DNA from: Siphonodentalium dalli
Lineage: Eukaryota; Mollusca; Scaphopoda; Gadilida; Siphonodentaliidae
Reading direction: 5' to 3'
DNA: 64,000 nucleotides
Assembly (NCBI GenBank): GCA_032622095.1
Contig: CP136061.1
Location: forward strand, 10,803,287 to 10,867,286
The notes beneath the pieces are model-generated. The model saw only the letters and a list, made by a program, of their open reading frames with translations, was not told the origin of the DNA and made no database searches. Numbering within the stretch: position 1 is the first letter of the stretch; each line of letters begins with the position of its first letter. The position numbers and the translations under genes were made by a program. Shown piece by piece: positions 48,401-61,159 of this stretch.

Positions 48401-51400
48401 TATTCTGTCCTACCTATCAGCGTGGTATCGTACGCGTATTGGTTTATATTGTATTCTGCCCTGCCTATCAGCGTGGTATCGTCCGCGTATTGGTTTATAT
48501 TGTATTCTGTCCTGCCTATCAGCGTGGTATCGTCCGCGTATTGGTTTATATTGTATTCTGTCCTGCCTATCAGCGTGGTATCGTCCGCGTATTGGTTTAT
48601 ATTGTATTCTGTCCTGCCTATCAGTGTGGTATCGTCCGCGTATTGGTTTATATTGTATTCTGTCCTACCTATCAGCGTCGTATCGTCCGCGTATTGGTTT
48701 ATATTGTATCCTGTCCTGCCTATCAGCGTCGTATCGTCCGCGTATTGGTTTATATTGTATTCTGTCCTGCCTATCAGCGTGGTCTCGTCCGCGTATTGGT
48801 TTATATTGTATTCTGTCCTGCCTATCAGCGTGGTATCGTCCGCGTATTGGTTTATATTGTATTCTATCCTGCCTATCAGCGTGGTATCGTCCGCGTATTG
48901 GTTTATATTGTATTCTGTCCTGACTATCAGCGTCGTGTCGTCCGCGTATTGGTTTATATTGTATTCTGTCCTACCTATCAACGCCGTATTGTCCGCGTAT
49001 TGGTTTATATTGTATTCTGCCCTGCCTATCAGCGTCGTATCGTCCGTGTATTGGTTTATATTGTATTCTGTCCTGCCTATCAGCGTCGTATCGTCCGCGT
49101 ATTGGTTTATATTGTATTCTGTCCTGCCTATCAGCGTCGTATCGTCCGCGTATTGGTTTATATTGTATTCTGTCCTGCCTATCAGCGTGGTATCGTCCGC
49201 GTATTGGTTTATATTGTATTCTGCCCTACCTATCAGCGTGGTATCGTACGCGTATTGGTTTATATTGTATTCTGCCCTACCTATCAGCGTCGTATCGTCC
49301 GAGTGTTGCTTTATATTGTATTATGTCCTGCCTATCAGCGTGGTATCGTACGCGTATTGGTTTATATTGTATTCTGTCCTACCTATCAGCGTCGTATCGT
49401 CCGCGTGTTGCTTTATATTGTATTATGTCCTGCCTATCAGCGTCGTATCGTCCGCGTGTTGCTTTATATTGTATTATGTCCTACCTATCAGCGTCGTATC
49501 GTCCGCGTATTGGTTTATATTGTATTCTGTCCTGCCTATCAGCGTGGTATCGTCCGCGTATTGGTTTATATTGTATTATGTCCTCCCTATCAGCGTGGTA
49601 TCGTCCGCGTATTGGTTTATATTGTATTCTGTCCTGCCTATCAGCGTCGTATCGTCCGCGTATTGGTTTATATTGTATTCTGCCCTACCTATCAGAGTGG
49701 TATCGTCCGCGTATTGGTTTATATTGTATTCTGTCCTACCTACCAGCGTCGTATCGTCCGCGTATTGGTTTATATTGTATTCTGTCCTGACTATCAGCGT
49801 GGTATCGTCCGCGTATTGGTTTATATTGTATTCTGTCCTGCCTATCAGCGTGGTATCGTCCGCGTATTGGTTTATATTGTATTCTGTCCTGCCTATCAGC
49901 GTGGTATCGTCCGCGTATTGGTTTATATTGTATTCTGTCCTGCCTATCAGCGTGGTATCGTCCGCGTATTGGTTCATATTGTATTCTGTCCTGCCTATCA
50001 GCGTGGTATCGTCCGCGTATTGGTTTATATTGTATTCTGTCCTACCTATCAGCGTCGTATCGTCCGCGTATTGGTTTATATTGTATTATGTCCTGCCTAT
50101 CAGCGTGGTATCGTCCGCGTATTGGTTTATATTGTATTGTGTCCTACCTATCAGCGTGGTATCGTCCGCGTATTGGTTTATATTGTATTCTGTCCTGCCT
50201 ATCAGCGTGGTATCGTCCGCGTATTGGTTTATATTGTATTCTGTCCTACCTATCAGCGTGGTATCGTCCGCGTATTGGTTTTTATTGTATTCTGTCCTAC
50301 CTATCAGCGTGGTATCGTCCGCGTATTGGTTTATATTGTATTCTGTCCTACCTATCAGCGTCGTATCGTCCGCGTATTGGTTTATATTGTATTCTGTCCT
50401 GCCTATCAGCGTGGTATCGTCCGCGTATTGGTTTATATTGTATTCTGTCCTACCTATCAGCGTCGTATCGTCCGCGTATTGGTTTATATTGTATTCTGTC
50501 CTGCCTATCAGCGTGGTATTGTCCGCGTATTGGTTTATATTGTATTCTGTCCTACCTATCAGCATGGTATCGTCCGCGTATTGGTTTATATTGTATTCTG
50601 TCCTGACTATCAGCGTGGTATCGTCCGCGTATTGGTTTATATTGTATTCTGTCCTGACTATCAGCGTCGTATCGTCCGCGTATTGGTTTATATTGTATTC
50701 TGTCCTGCCTATCAGCGTGGTATCGTCCGCGTATTGGTTTATATTGTATTCTGTCCTACCTATCAGCGTGGTATCGTCCGCGTATTGGTTTATATTGTAT
50801 TCTGTCCTGCCTATCAGCGTGGTATCGTCCGCGTATTGGTTTATATTGTATTCTGTCCTGACTATCAGCGTGGTATCGTCCGCGTATTGGTTTATATTGT
50901 ATTCTGTCCTGCCTATCAGCGTGGTATCGTCCGCGTATTGGTTTATATTGTATTCTGTCCTGCCTATCAGCGTGGTATCGTCCGCGTATTGGTTTATATT
51001 GTATTCTGTCCTGACTATCAGTGTCGTATCGTCCGCGTATTGGTTTATATTGTATTCTGTCCTGCCTATCAGCGTGGTATCGTCCGCGTATTGGTTTATA
51101 TTGTATTCTGTCCTACCTATCAGCGTGGTATCGTCCGCGTATTGGTTTATATTGTATTCTGTCCTGCCTATCAGCGTGGTATCGTCCGCGTATTGGTTTA
51201 TATTGTATTCTGTCCTGACTATCAGCGTGGTATCGTCCGCGTATTGGTTTATATTGTATTCTGTCCTGCCTATCAGCGTGGTATCGTCCGCGTATTGGTT
51301 TATATTGTATTATGTCCTGACTATCAGAGTCGTATCGTCCGCGTATTGGTTTATATTGTATTCTGCCCAGCCTATCAGCGTGGTATCGTCCGCGTATTGG

Positions 51401-54400
51401 TTTATATTGTATTCTGTCCTGCCTCTCAGCGTGGTATCGTCCGCGTATTGGTTTATATTGTATTCTGTCCTGCCTATCAGCGTGGTATCGTCCGCGTATT
51501 GGTTTATATTGTATTCTGCCCTACCTATCAGCGTCGTATCGTCCGCGTATTGGTTTATATTGTATTCTGTCCTGCCTCTCAGCGTGGTATCGTCCGCGTA
51601 TTGGTTTATATTGTATTATGTCCTGCCTATCAGCGTGGTATCGTCCGCGTATTGGTTTATATTGTATTCTGTCCTACCTATCAGCGTGGTATCGTCCGCG
51701 TATTGGTTTATATTGTATTCTGTCCTGCCTATCAGCGTGGTATCGTCCGCGTATTGGTTTATATTGTATTCTGTCCTGCCTATCAGCGTCGTATCGTCCG
51801 CGTATTGGTTTATATTGTATTCTGTCCTGCCTACCAGCGTCGTATCGTCCGCGTATTGGTTTATATTGTATTCTGTCCTGCCTATCAGCGTCGTATCGTC
51901 CGCGTATTGGTTTATATTGTATTCTGTCCTGCCTATCAGCGTGGTATCGTCCGCGTATTGGTTTATATTGTATTCTGTCCTGCCTATCAGCGTCGTATCG
52001 TCCGCGTATTGGTTTATATTGTATTCTGTCCTGCCTATCAGCGTCGTATCGTCCGCGTATTGGTTTATATTGTATTCTGTCCTGCCTATCAGCATGGTAT
52101 CGTCCGCGTATTGGTTTATATTGTATTCTGTCCTGCCTATCAGCGTCGTATCGTCCGCGTATTGGTTTATATTGTATTCTGTCCTGCCTATCAGCGTCGT
52201 ATCGTCCGCGTATTGGTTTATATTGTATTCTGTCCTGCCTATCAGCGTGGTATCGTCCGCGTATTGGTTTATATTGTATTCTGTCCTGCCTATCAGCGTC
52301 GTATCGTCCGCGTATTGGTTTATATTGTATTCTGTCCTGCCTATCAGCGTGGTATCGTCCGCGTATTGGTTTATATTGTATTCTGTCCTGCCTATCAGCG
52401 TCGTATCGTCCGCGTATTGGTTTATATTGTATTCTGTCCTACCTATCAGCGTGGTATCGTCCGCGTATTGGTTTATATTGTATTCTGTCCTGCCTATCAG
52501 CGTGGTATCGTCCGCGTATTGGTTTATATTGTATTATGTCCTACCTATCAGCGTCGTATCGTCCGCGTATTGGTTTATATTGTATTCTGTCCTACCTATC
52601 AGCGTGGCATCGTCCGCGTATTGGTTTATATTGTATTCTGTCCTACCTATCAGCGTCGTATCGTCCGCGTATTGGTTTATATTGTATTCTGTCCTGCCTA
52701 TCAGCGTGGTATCGTCAGCGTATTGGTTTATATTGTATTCTGCCCTGCCTATCAGCGTGGTATCGTCCGCGTATTGGTTTATATTGTATTCTGTCCTAAC
52801 TATCAGCGTGGTATCGTCCGCGTATTGGTTTATATTGTATTCTGTCCTACCTATCAGCGTGGTATCGTCCGCGTATTGGTTTATATTGTATTCTGTCCTA
52901 CCTATCAGCGTCGTATCGTCCGCGTATTGGTTTATATTGTATTCTGTCCTACCTATCAGCGTGGTATCGTCCGCGTATTGGTTTATATTGTATTCTATCC
53001 TGCCTATCAGCGTGGTATCGTCCGCGTATTGGTTTATATTGTATTCTGTCCTGCCTCTCAGCGTGGTATCGTCCGCGTATTGGTTTATATTGTATTATGT
53101 CCTGCCTATCAGCGTCGTATCGTCCGCGTATTGGTTTATATTGTATTCTGTCCTGCCTATCAGCGTCGTATCGTCCGCGTATTGGTTTATATTGTATTCT
53201 GTCCTGCCTATCAGTGTCGTATCGTCCGCGTATTGGTTTATATTGTATTCTGTCCTACCTATCAGCGTGGTATCGTCCGCGTATTGGTTTATATTGTATT
53301 CTGTCCTGCCTATCAGCGTGGTATCGTCCGCGTATTGGTTTATATTGTATTCTGTCCTACCTATCAGCGTCGTATCGTCCGCGTGTTGGTTTATATTGTA
53401 TTCTGTCCTACCTATCAGCGTGGTATCGTCCGCGTATTGGTTTATATTGTATTCTGTCCTGACTATCAGCGTGGTATCGTCCGCGTATTGGTTTATATTG
53501 TATTCTGTCCTGCCTATCAGCGTCGTATCGTCCGCGTATTGGTTAATATTGTATTCTGTCCTGCCTATCAGTGTCGTATCGTCCGCGTATTGGTTTATAT
53601 TGTATTCTGTCCTACCTATCAGCGTGGTATCGTCCGCGTATTGGTTTATATTGTATTCTGTCCTGCCTATCAGCGTGGTATCGTCCGCGTATTGGTTTAT
53701 ATTGTATTCTGTCCTGCCTATCAGCGTGGTATCGTCCGCGTATTGGTTTATATTGTATTCTGTCCTGCCTATCAGCGTGGTATCGTCCGCGTATTGGTTT
53801 ATATTGTATTCTGCCCTACCTATCAGCGTCGTATCGTCCGCGTATTGGTTTATATTGTATTCTGCCCTGCCTCTCAGCGTGGTGTCATCCGCGTATTGGT
53901 TTATATTGTATTCCGTCCTGCCTCTCAGCGTGGTGTCGTCCGCGTATTGGTTTATATTGTATTCTGTCCTGCCTATCAGCGTGGTATCGTCCGCGTATTG
54001 GTTTATATTGTATTCTGTCCTGCCTATCAGCGTGGTATCGTCCGCGTATTGGTTTATATTGTATTCTGTCCTGCCTATCAGCGTCGTATCGTCCGCGTAT
54101 TGGTTTATATTGTATTCTGTCCTGCCTATCAGCGTCGTATCGTCCGCGTATTGGTTTATATTGTATTCTGTCCTGCCTATCAGCGTGGTATCGTCCGCGT
54201 ATTGGTTTATATTGTATTCTGTCCTGCCTATCGGCGTCGTATCGTCCGCGTATTGGTTTATATTGTATTCTGTCCTGCCTATCGGCGTCGTATCGTCCGC
54301 GTATTGGTTTATATTGTATTCTGTCCTGCCTATCAGCGTGGTATCGTCCGCGTATTGGTTTATATTGTATTCTGTCCTGCCTATCAGCGTGGTATCGTCC

Positions 54401-54779
54401 GCGTATTGGTTTATACTGTATTCTGTCCAGCCTATCAGCGTCGTATCGTCCGCGTATTGGTTTATATTGTATTCTGTCCTGCCTATCGGCGTCGTATCGT
54501 CCGCGTATTGGTTTATATTGTATTCTGTCCTGCCTATCAGCGTGGTAACGTCCGCGTATTGGTTTATATTGTATTCTGTCCTGCCTATCATCGTGGTATC
54601 GTCCGCGTATTGGTTTATATTGTATTCTGTCCTGCCTATCAGCGTGGTATCGTACGCGTATTGGTTTATATTGTATTCTGTCCTGCCTATCAGCGTGGTA
54701 TCGTCCGCGTATTGGTTTATATTGTATTCTGTCCTACCTATCAGCGTGGTATCGTCCGCGTATTGGTTTATATTGTATT

Positions 54780-57600
54780 CTGTCCTACCTATCAGCGTGG
54801 TATCGTCCGCGTATTGGTTTATACTGTATTATGTCCTGCCTATCAGCGTCGTATCGTCCGCGTATTGGTTTATATTGTATTCTGCCCTGCCTATCAGCGT
54901 GGTATCGTCCGCGTATTGGTTTATATTGTATTCTGCCCTGCCTATCAGCGTGGTATCGCCCGCGTATTGGTTTATATTGTATTCTGCCCTGCCTATCAGC
55001 GTGGTATCGTCCGCGTATTGGTTTATATTGTATTCTGCCCTGCCTATCGGCGTCGTATCGTCCGCGTATTGGTTTATATTGTATTCTGTCCTGCCTATCG
55101 GCGTCGTATCGTCCGCGTATTGGTTTATATTGTATTCTGTCCTGCCTATCAGCGTGGTATCGTCCGCGTATTGGTTTATATTGTATTCTGTCCTGCCTAT
55201 CAGCGTGGTATCGTCCGCGTATTGGTTTATATTGTATTCTGTCCTGCCTATCAGCGTCGTATCGTCCGCGTATTGGTTTATATTGTATTCTGTCCTGCCT
55301 ATCAGCGTGGTATCGTACGCGTATTGGTTTATATTGTATTCTGTCCTGCCTATCAGCGTGGTATCGTCCGCGTATTGGTTTATATTGTATTCTGTCCTGC
55401 CTATCAGCGTCGTATCGTCCGCGTATTGGTTTATATTGTATTCTGTCCTGCCTATCAGCGTGGTATCGTCCGCGTATTGGTTTATATTGTATTCTGTCCT
55501 GCCTATCAGCGTCGTATCGTCCGCGTATTGGTTTATATTGTATTCTGTCCTGCCTATCAGCGTGGTATCGTACGCGTATTGGTTTATATTGTATTCTGTC
55601 CTGCCTATCAGCGTGGTATCGTCCGCGTATTGGTTTATATTGTATTCTGTCCTGCCTATCAGCGTCGTATCGTCCGCGTATTGGTTTATATTGTATTCTG
55701 TCCTGCCTATCAGCGTGGTATCGTCCGCGTATTGGTTTATATTGTATTCTGCCCTGCCTATCAGCGTGGTATCGTCCGCGTATTGGTTTATATTGTATTC
55801 TGTCCTGACTATCAGCGTCGTATCGTCCGCGTATTGGTTTATATTGTATTCTGTCCTGCCTATCAGCGTGGTATCGTCCGCGTATTGGTTTATATTGTAT
55901 TCTGCCCTCCCTATCAGCGTGGTATCGTCCGCGTATTGGTTTATATTGTATTCTGTCCTGCCTATCAGCGTGGTATCGTCCGCGTATTGGTTTATATTGT
56001 ATTATGTCCTGCCTATCAGCGTCGTGTCGTCCGCGTATTGGTTTATATTGTATTCTGTCCTGACTATCAGCGTGGTATCGTCCGCGTATTGGTTTATATT
56101 GTATTCTGTCCTACCTATCAGCGTGGTATCGTCCGCGTATTGGTTTATATTGTATTCTGTCCTGCCTATCAGCGTCGTATCGTCCGCGTATTGGTTTATA
56201 TTGTATTCTGACCTGCCTATCAGCGTGGTATCGTCCGCGTATTGGTTTATATTGTATTCTGTCCTGCCTATCAGCGTCGTATCGTCCGCGTATTGGTTTA
56301 TATTGTATTCTGTTCTGCCTATCAGCGTGGTATCGTCCGCGTATTGGTTTATATTGTATTCTGTCCTCCCTATCAGCGTGGTATCGTCCGCGTATTGGTT
56401 TATATTGTATTCTGTCCTCCCTATCAGCGTGGTATCGTCCGCGTATTGGTTTATATTGTATTCTGTCCTGTCTATCAGCGTGGTATCGTCCGCGTATTGG
56501 TTTATATTGTATTCTGTCCTGCCTATCAGCGTCGTATCGTCCGCGTATTGGTTTATATTGTATTCTGTCCTACCTATCAGCGTGGTATCGTCCGCGTATT
56601 GGTTTATATTGCATTCTGTCCTGACTATCAGCGTGGTATCGTCCGCGTATTGGTTTATATTGTATTCTGTCCTGCCTATCACCGTGGTATCGTCCGCGTA
56701 TTGGTTTATATTGTATTCTGTCCTGCCTATCAGCGTGGTATCGTCCGCGTATTGGTTTATATTGTATTCTGTCCAACCTATCAGCGTGGTATCGTCCGCG
56801 TATTGGTTTATATTGTATTCTGCCCTACCTATCAGCGTGGTATCGTCCGCGTATTGGTTTATATTGTATTCTGCCCTACCTATCAGCGTGGTATCGTCCG
56901 CGTATTGGTTTATATTGTATTCTGTCCTGCCTATCAGCGTCGTATCGTCCGCGTATTGGTTTATATTGTATTCTGTCCTACCTATCAGCGTGGTATCGTC
57001 CGCGTATTGGTTTATATTGTATTATGTCCTGCCTATCAGCGTCGTATCGTCCGCGTATTGGTTTATATTGTATTCTTTCCTACCTATCAGCGTGGTATCG
57101 TCCGCGTATTGGTTTATATTGTATTCTGTCCTGCCTATCAGCGTGGTATCGTCCGCGTATTGGTTTATATTGTATTCTGTCCTGCCTATCAGCGTGGTAT
57201 CGTCCGCGTATTGGTTTATATTGTATTCTGTCTTGCCTATTAGCGTGGTGTCGTCCGCGTATTGGTTTATATTGTATTCTGTCCTACCTATCAGCGTGGT
57301 ATCGTACGCGTATTGGTTTATATTGTATTCTGTCCTGCCTATCAGCGTGGTATCGTCCGCGTATTGGTTTATATTGTATTCTGTCCTGCCTATCAGCGTG
57401 GTATCGTCCGCGTATTGGTTTATATTGTATTCTGTCTTGCCTATCAGCGTGGTATCGTCCGCGTATTGGTTTATATTGTATCCTGTCCTGCCTATCAGCG
57501 TCGTATCGTCCGCGTATTGGTTTATATTGTATTCTGTCCTGCCTATCAGCGTCGTATCGTCCGCGTATTGGTTTATATTGTATTCTGTCCTGCCTATCAG
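54780..57600. repeat. Higher-order block, copy 1, in the 51-bp satellite
   Basis: Ordered rare variants (atactgtattatg near 54823, tatcgcccgcg near 54955, tctgacctgcc near 56209, attgcattctg near 56609, tgtcttgcctattag at about 57229, tatcctgtcc near 57480) recur in the same order at 61.2-63.9 kb. The offset is 6380 bp at the start (125 monomers plus 5 bp) and 6431 bp after about 62760. Confidence 0.88.
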
Positions 57601-60600
57601 CGTGGTATCGTCCGCGTATTGGTTTATATTGTATTCTGTCCTACCTATCAGCGTCGTATCGTCCGCGTATTGGTTTATATTGTATTCTGTCCTGCCTATC
57701 AGCGTCGTATCGTCCGCGTATTGGTTTATATTGTATTCTGTCCTGCCTATCAGCGTGGTATCGTCCGCGTATTGGTTTATATTGTATTCTGTCCTACCTA
57801 TCAGCGTCGTATCGTCCGCGTATTGGTTTATATTGTTTTCTGCCCTACCTATCAGCGTGGTATCGTCCGCGTATTGGTTTATATTGTATTCTGTCCTGCC
57901 TATCAGCGTCGTATCGTCCGCGTATTGGTTTATATTGTATTCTGTCCTGCCTATCAGCGTGGTGTCGTCCGCGTATTGGTTTATATTGTATTCTGTCCTA
58001 CCTATCAGTGTCGTATCGTCCGCGTATTGGTTTATATTGTATTCTGCCCTACCTATCAGCGTGGTATCGTCCGCGTATTGGTTTATATTGTATTCTGTCC
58101 TGCCTATCAGCGTGGTATCGTCCGCGTATTGGTTTATATTGTATTCTGTCCTCCCTATCAGCGTCGTATCGTCTGCGTATTGGTTTATATTGTATTCTGT
58201 CCTGCCTATCAGCGTGGTATCGTCCGCGTATTGGTTTATATTGTATTCTGTCCTACCTATCAGCGTGGTATCGTCCGCGTATTGGTTTATATTGTATTCT
58301 GTCCTGCCTATCAGCGTCGTATCGTCTGCGTATTGGTTTATATTGTATTCTGTCCTGCCTATCAGCGTGGTATCGTCCGCGTATTGGTTTATATTGTATT
58401 CTGTTCTGCCTATCAGCGTGGTATCGTCCGCGTATTGGTTTATATTGTATTCTGTCCTGCCTATCAGCGTGGTATCGTCCGCGTATTGGTTTATATTGTA
58501 TTCTGTCCTGCCTATCAGCGTGGTATCGTCCGCGTATTGGTTTATATTGTATTCTGTCCTGCCTATCAGCGTCGTATCGTCCGCGTATTGGTTTATATTG
58601 TATTCTGTCCTGCCTATCAGCGTCGTATCGTCCGCGTATTGGTTTATATTGTATTCTGTCCTGCCTATCAGCGTCGTATCGTCCGCGTATTGGTTTATAT
58701 TGTATTCTGTCCTGCCTATCAGTGTGGTATCGTCCGCGTATTGGTTTATATTGTATTATGTCCTGCCTATCAGCGTCGTATCGTCCGCGTATTGGTTTAT
58801 ATTGTATTCTGTCCTGCCTATCAGCGTGGTATCGTCCGCGTATTGGTTTATATTGTATTCTGTCCTGCCTATCAGCGTGGTATCGTCCGCGTATTGGTTT
58901 ATATTGTATTCTGTCCTGCCTATCAGTGTGGTATCGTCCGCGTATTGGTTTATATTGTATTCTGTCCTCCCTATCAGCGTCGTATCGTCCGCGTATTGGT
59001 TTATATTGTATTCTGTCCTGCCTATCAGCGTGGTATCGTCCGCGTATTGGTTTATATTGTATTCTGTCCTACCTATCAGCGTGGTATCGTCCGCGTATTG
59101 GTTTATATTGTATTCTGTCCTACCTATCAGCGTCGTATCGTCCGCGTATTGGTTTATATTGTATTCTGTCCTGCCTACCAGCGTGGTATCGTCCGCGTAT
59201 TGGTTTATATTGTATTCTGTCCTGCCTATCAGCATGGTATCGTCCGCGTATTGGTTTATATTGTATTCTGTCCTACCTATCAGCGTGGTATCGTCCGCGT
59301 ATTGGTTTATATTGTATTCTGTCCTGCCTACCAGCGTCGTATCGTCCGCGTATTGGTTTATATTGTATTCTGTCCTGCCTATCAGCGTGGTATCGTCCGC
59401 GTATTGGTTTATATTGTATTCTGTCCTGCCTATCAGCGTGGTATCGTCCGCGTATTGGTTTATATTGTATTCTGTCCTGCCTACCAGCGTCGTATCGTCC
59501 GCGTATTGGTTTATATTGTATTCTGTCCTACCTATCAGCATGGTATCGTCCGCGTATTGGTTTATATTGTATTCTGTCCTACCTATCGCCTTGGTATCGT
59601 CCGCGTATTGGTTTATATTGTATTCTGTCCTGCCTATCAGCGTGGTATCGTCCGCGTATTGGTTTATATTGTATTCTGTCCTGCCTATCAGCGTGGTATC
59701 GTCCGCGTATTGGTTTATATTGTATTCTGCCCTGCCTATCAGCGTGGTATCGTCCGCGTATTGGTTTATATTGTATTCTGTCCTACCTATCAGCGTGGTA
59801 TCGTCCGCGTATTGGTTTATATTCTATTCTGTCCTACCTATCAGCGTGGTATCGTCCGCGTATTGGTTTATATTGTATTCTGTCCTGCCTATCAGCGTGG
59901 TATCGTCCGCGTATTGGTTTATATTGTATTCTGTCCTGTCTATCAGCGTCGTATCGTCCGCGTATTGGTTTATATTGTATTCTGTCCTGCCTATCAGCGT
60001 GGTATCGTCCGCGTATTGGTTTATATTGTATTATGTCCTACCTATCAGCGTGGTATCGTCCGCGTATTGGTTTATATTGTATTCTGTCCTGCCTATCAGC
60101 GTGGTATCGTCCGCGTATTGGTTTATATTGTATTCTGTCCTACCTATCAGCGTGGTATCGTCCGCGTATTGGTTTATATTGTATTCTGTCCTGCCTATCA
60201 GCGTGGTATCGTCCGCGTATTGGTTTATATTGTATTCTGTCCTGCCTATCAGCGTGGTATCGTCCGCGTATTGGTTTATATTGTATTCTGTCCTGCCTAT
60301 CAGCGTCGTCTCGTCCGCGTATTGGTTTATATTGTATTCTGTCCTGCCTATCAGCGTCGTATCGTCTGCGTATTGGTTTATATTGTATTCTGTCCTGCCT
60401 ATCAGCGTGGCATCGTCCGCGTATTGGTTTATATTGTATTCTGTCCTACCTATCAGCGTGGTATCGTCCGCGTATTGGTTTATATTGTATTCTGTCCTGC
60501 CTATCAGCGTGGTATCGTCCGCGTATTGGTTTATATTGTATTCTGTCCTACCTATCAGCGTCGTATCGTCCGTGTATTGGTTTATATTGTATTCTGTCCT

Positions 60601-61159
60601 ACCTATCAGCGTGGTATCGTCCGCGTATTGGTTTATATTGTATTCTGTCCTGTTCTGCCTATCAGCGTGGTATCGTCCGCGTATTGGTTTATATTGTATT
60701 CTGTCCTGACTATCAGCGTGGTATCGTCCGCGTATTGGTTTATATTGTATTCTGTCCTACCTATCAGCGTGGTATCGTCCGCGTATTGGTTTATATTGTA
60801 TTCTGTCCTACCTATCAGCGTGGTATCGTCCGCGTATTGGTTTATATTGTATTCTGTCCTGCCTATCAGCGTGGTATCGTCCGCGTATTGGTTTATATTG
60901 TATTCTGTCCTGCCTATCAGCGTGGTATCGTCCGCGTATTGGTTTATATTGTATTCTGTCCTACCTATCAGCGTGGTATCGTCCGCGTATTGGTTTATAT
61001 TGTATTCTGTCCTACCTATCAGCGTCGTATCGTCCGCGTATTGGTTTATATTGTATTCTGTCCTACCTATCAGCGTCGTATCGTCCGCGTATTGGTTTAT
61101 ATTCTATTCTGTCCTGCCTATCAGCGTGGTATCGTCCGCGTATTGGTTTATATTCTATT

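Noticed and set aside
47317-48981. Minus-strand 554-codon frame with repeated YADD as a functional reverse transcriptase
   Set aside because: Only motif C is present, repeated every 17 residues; fingers, motifs A and B and the thumb are absent.
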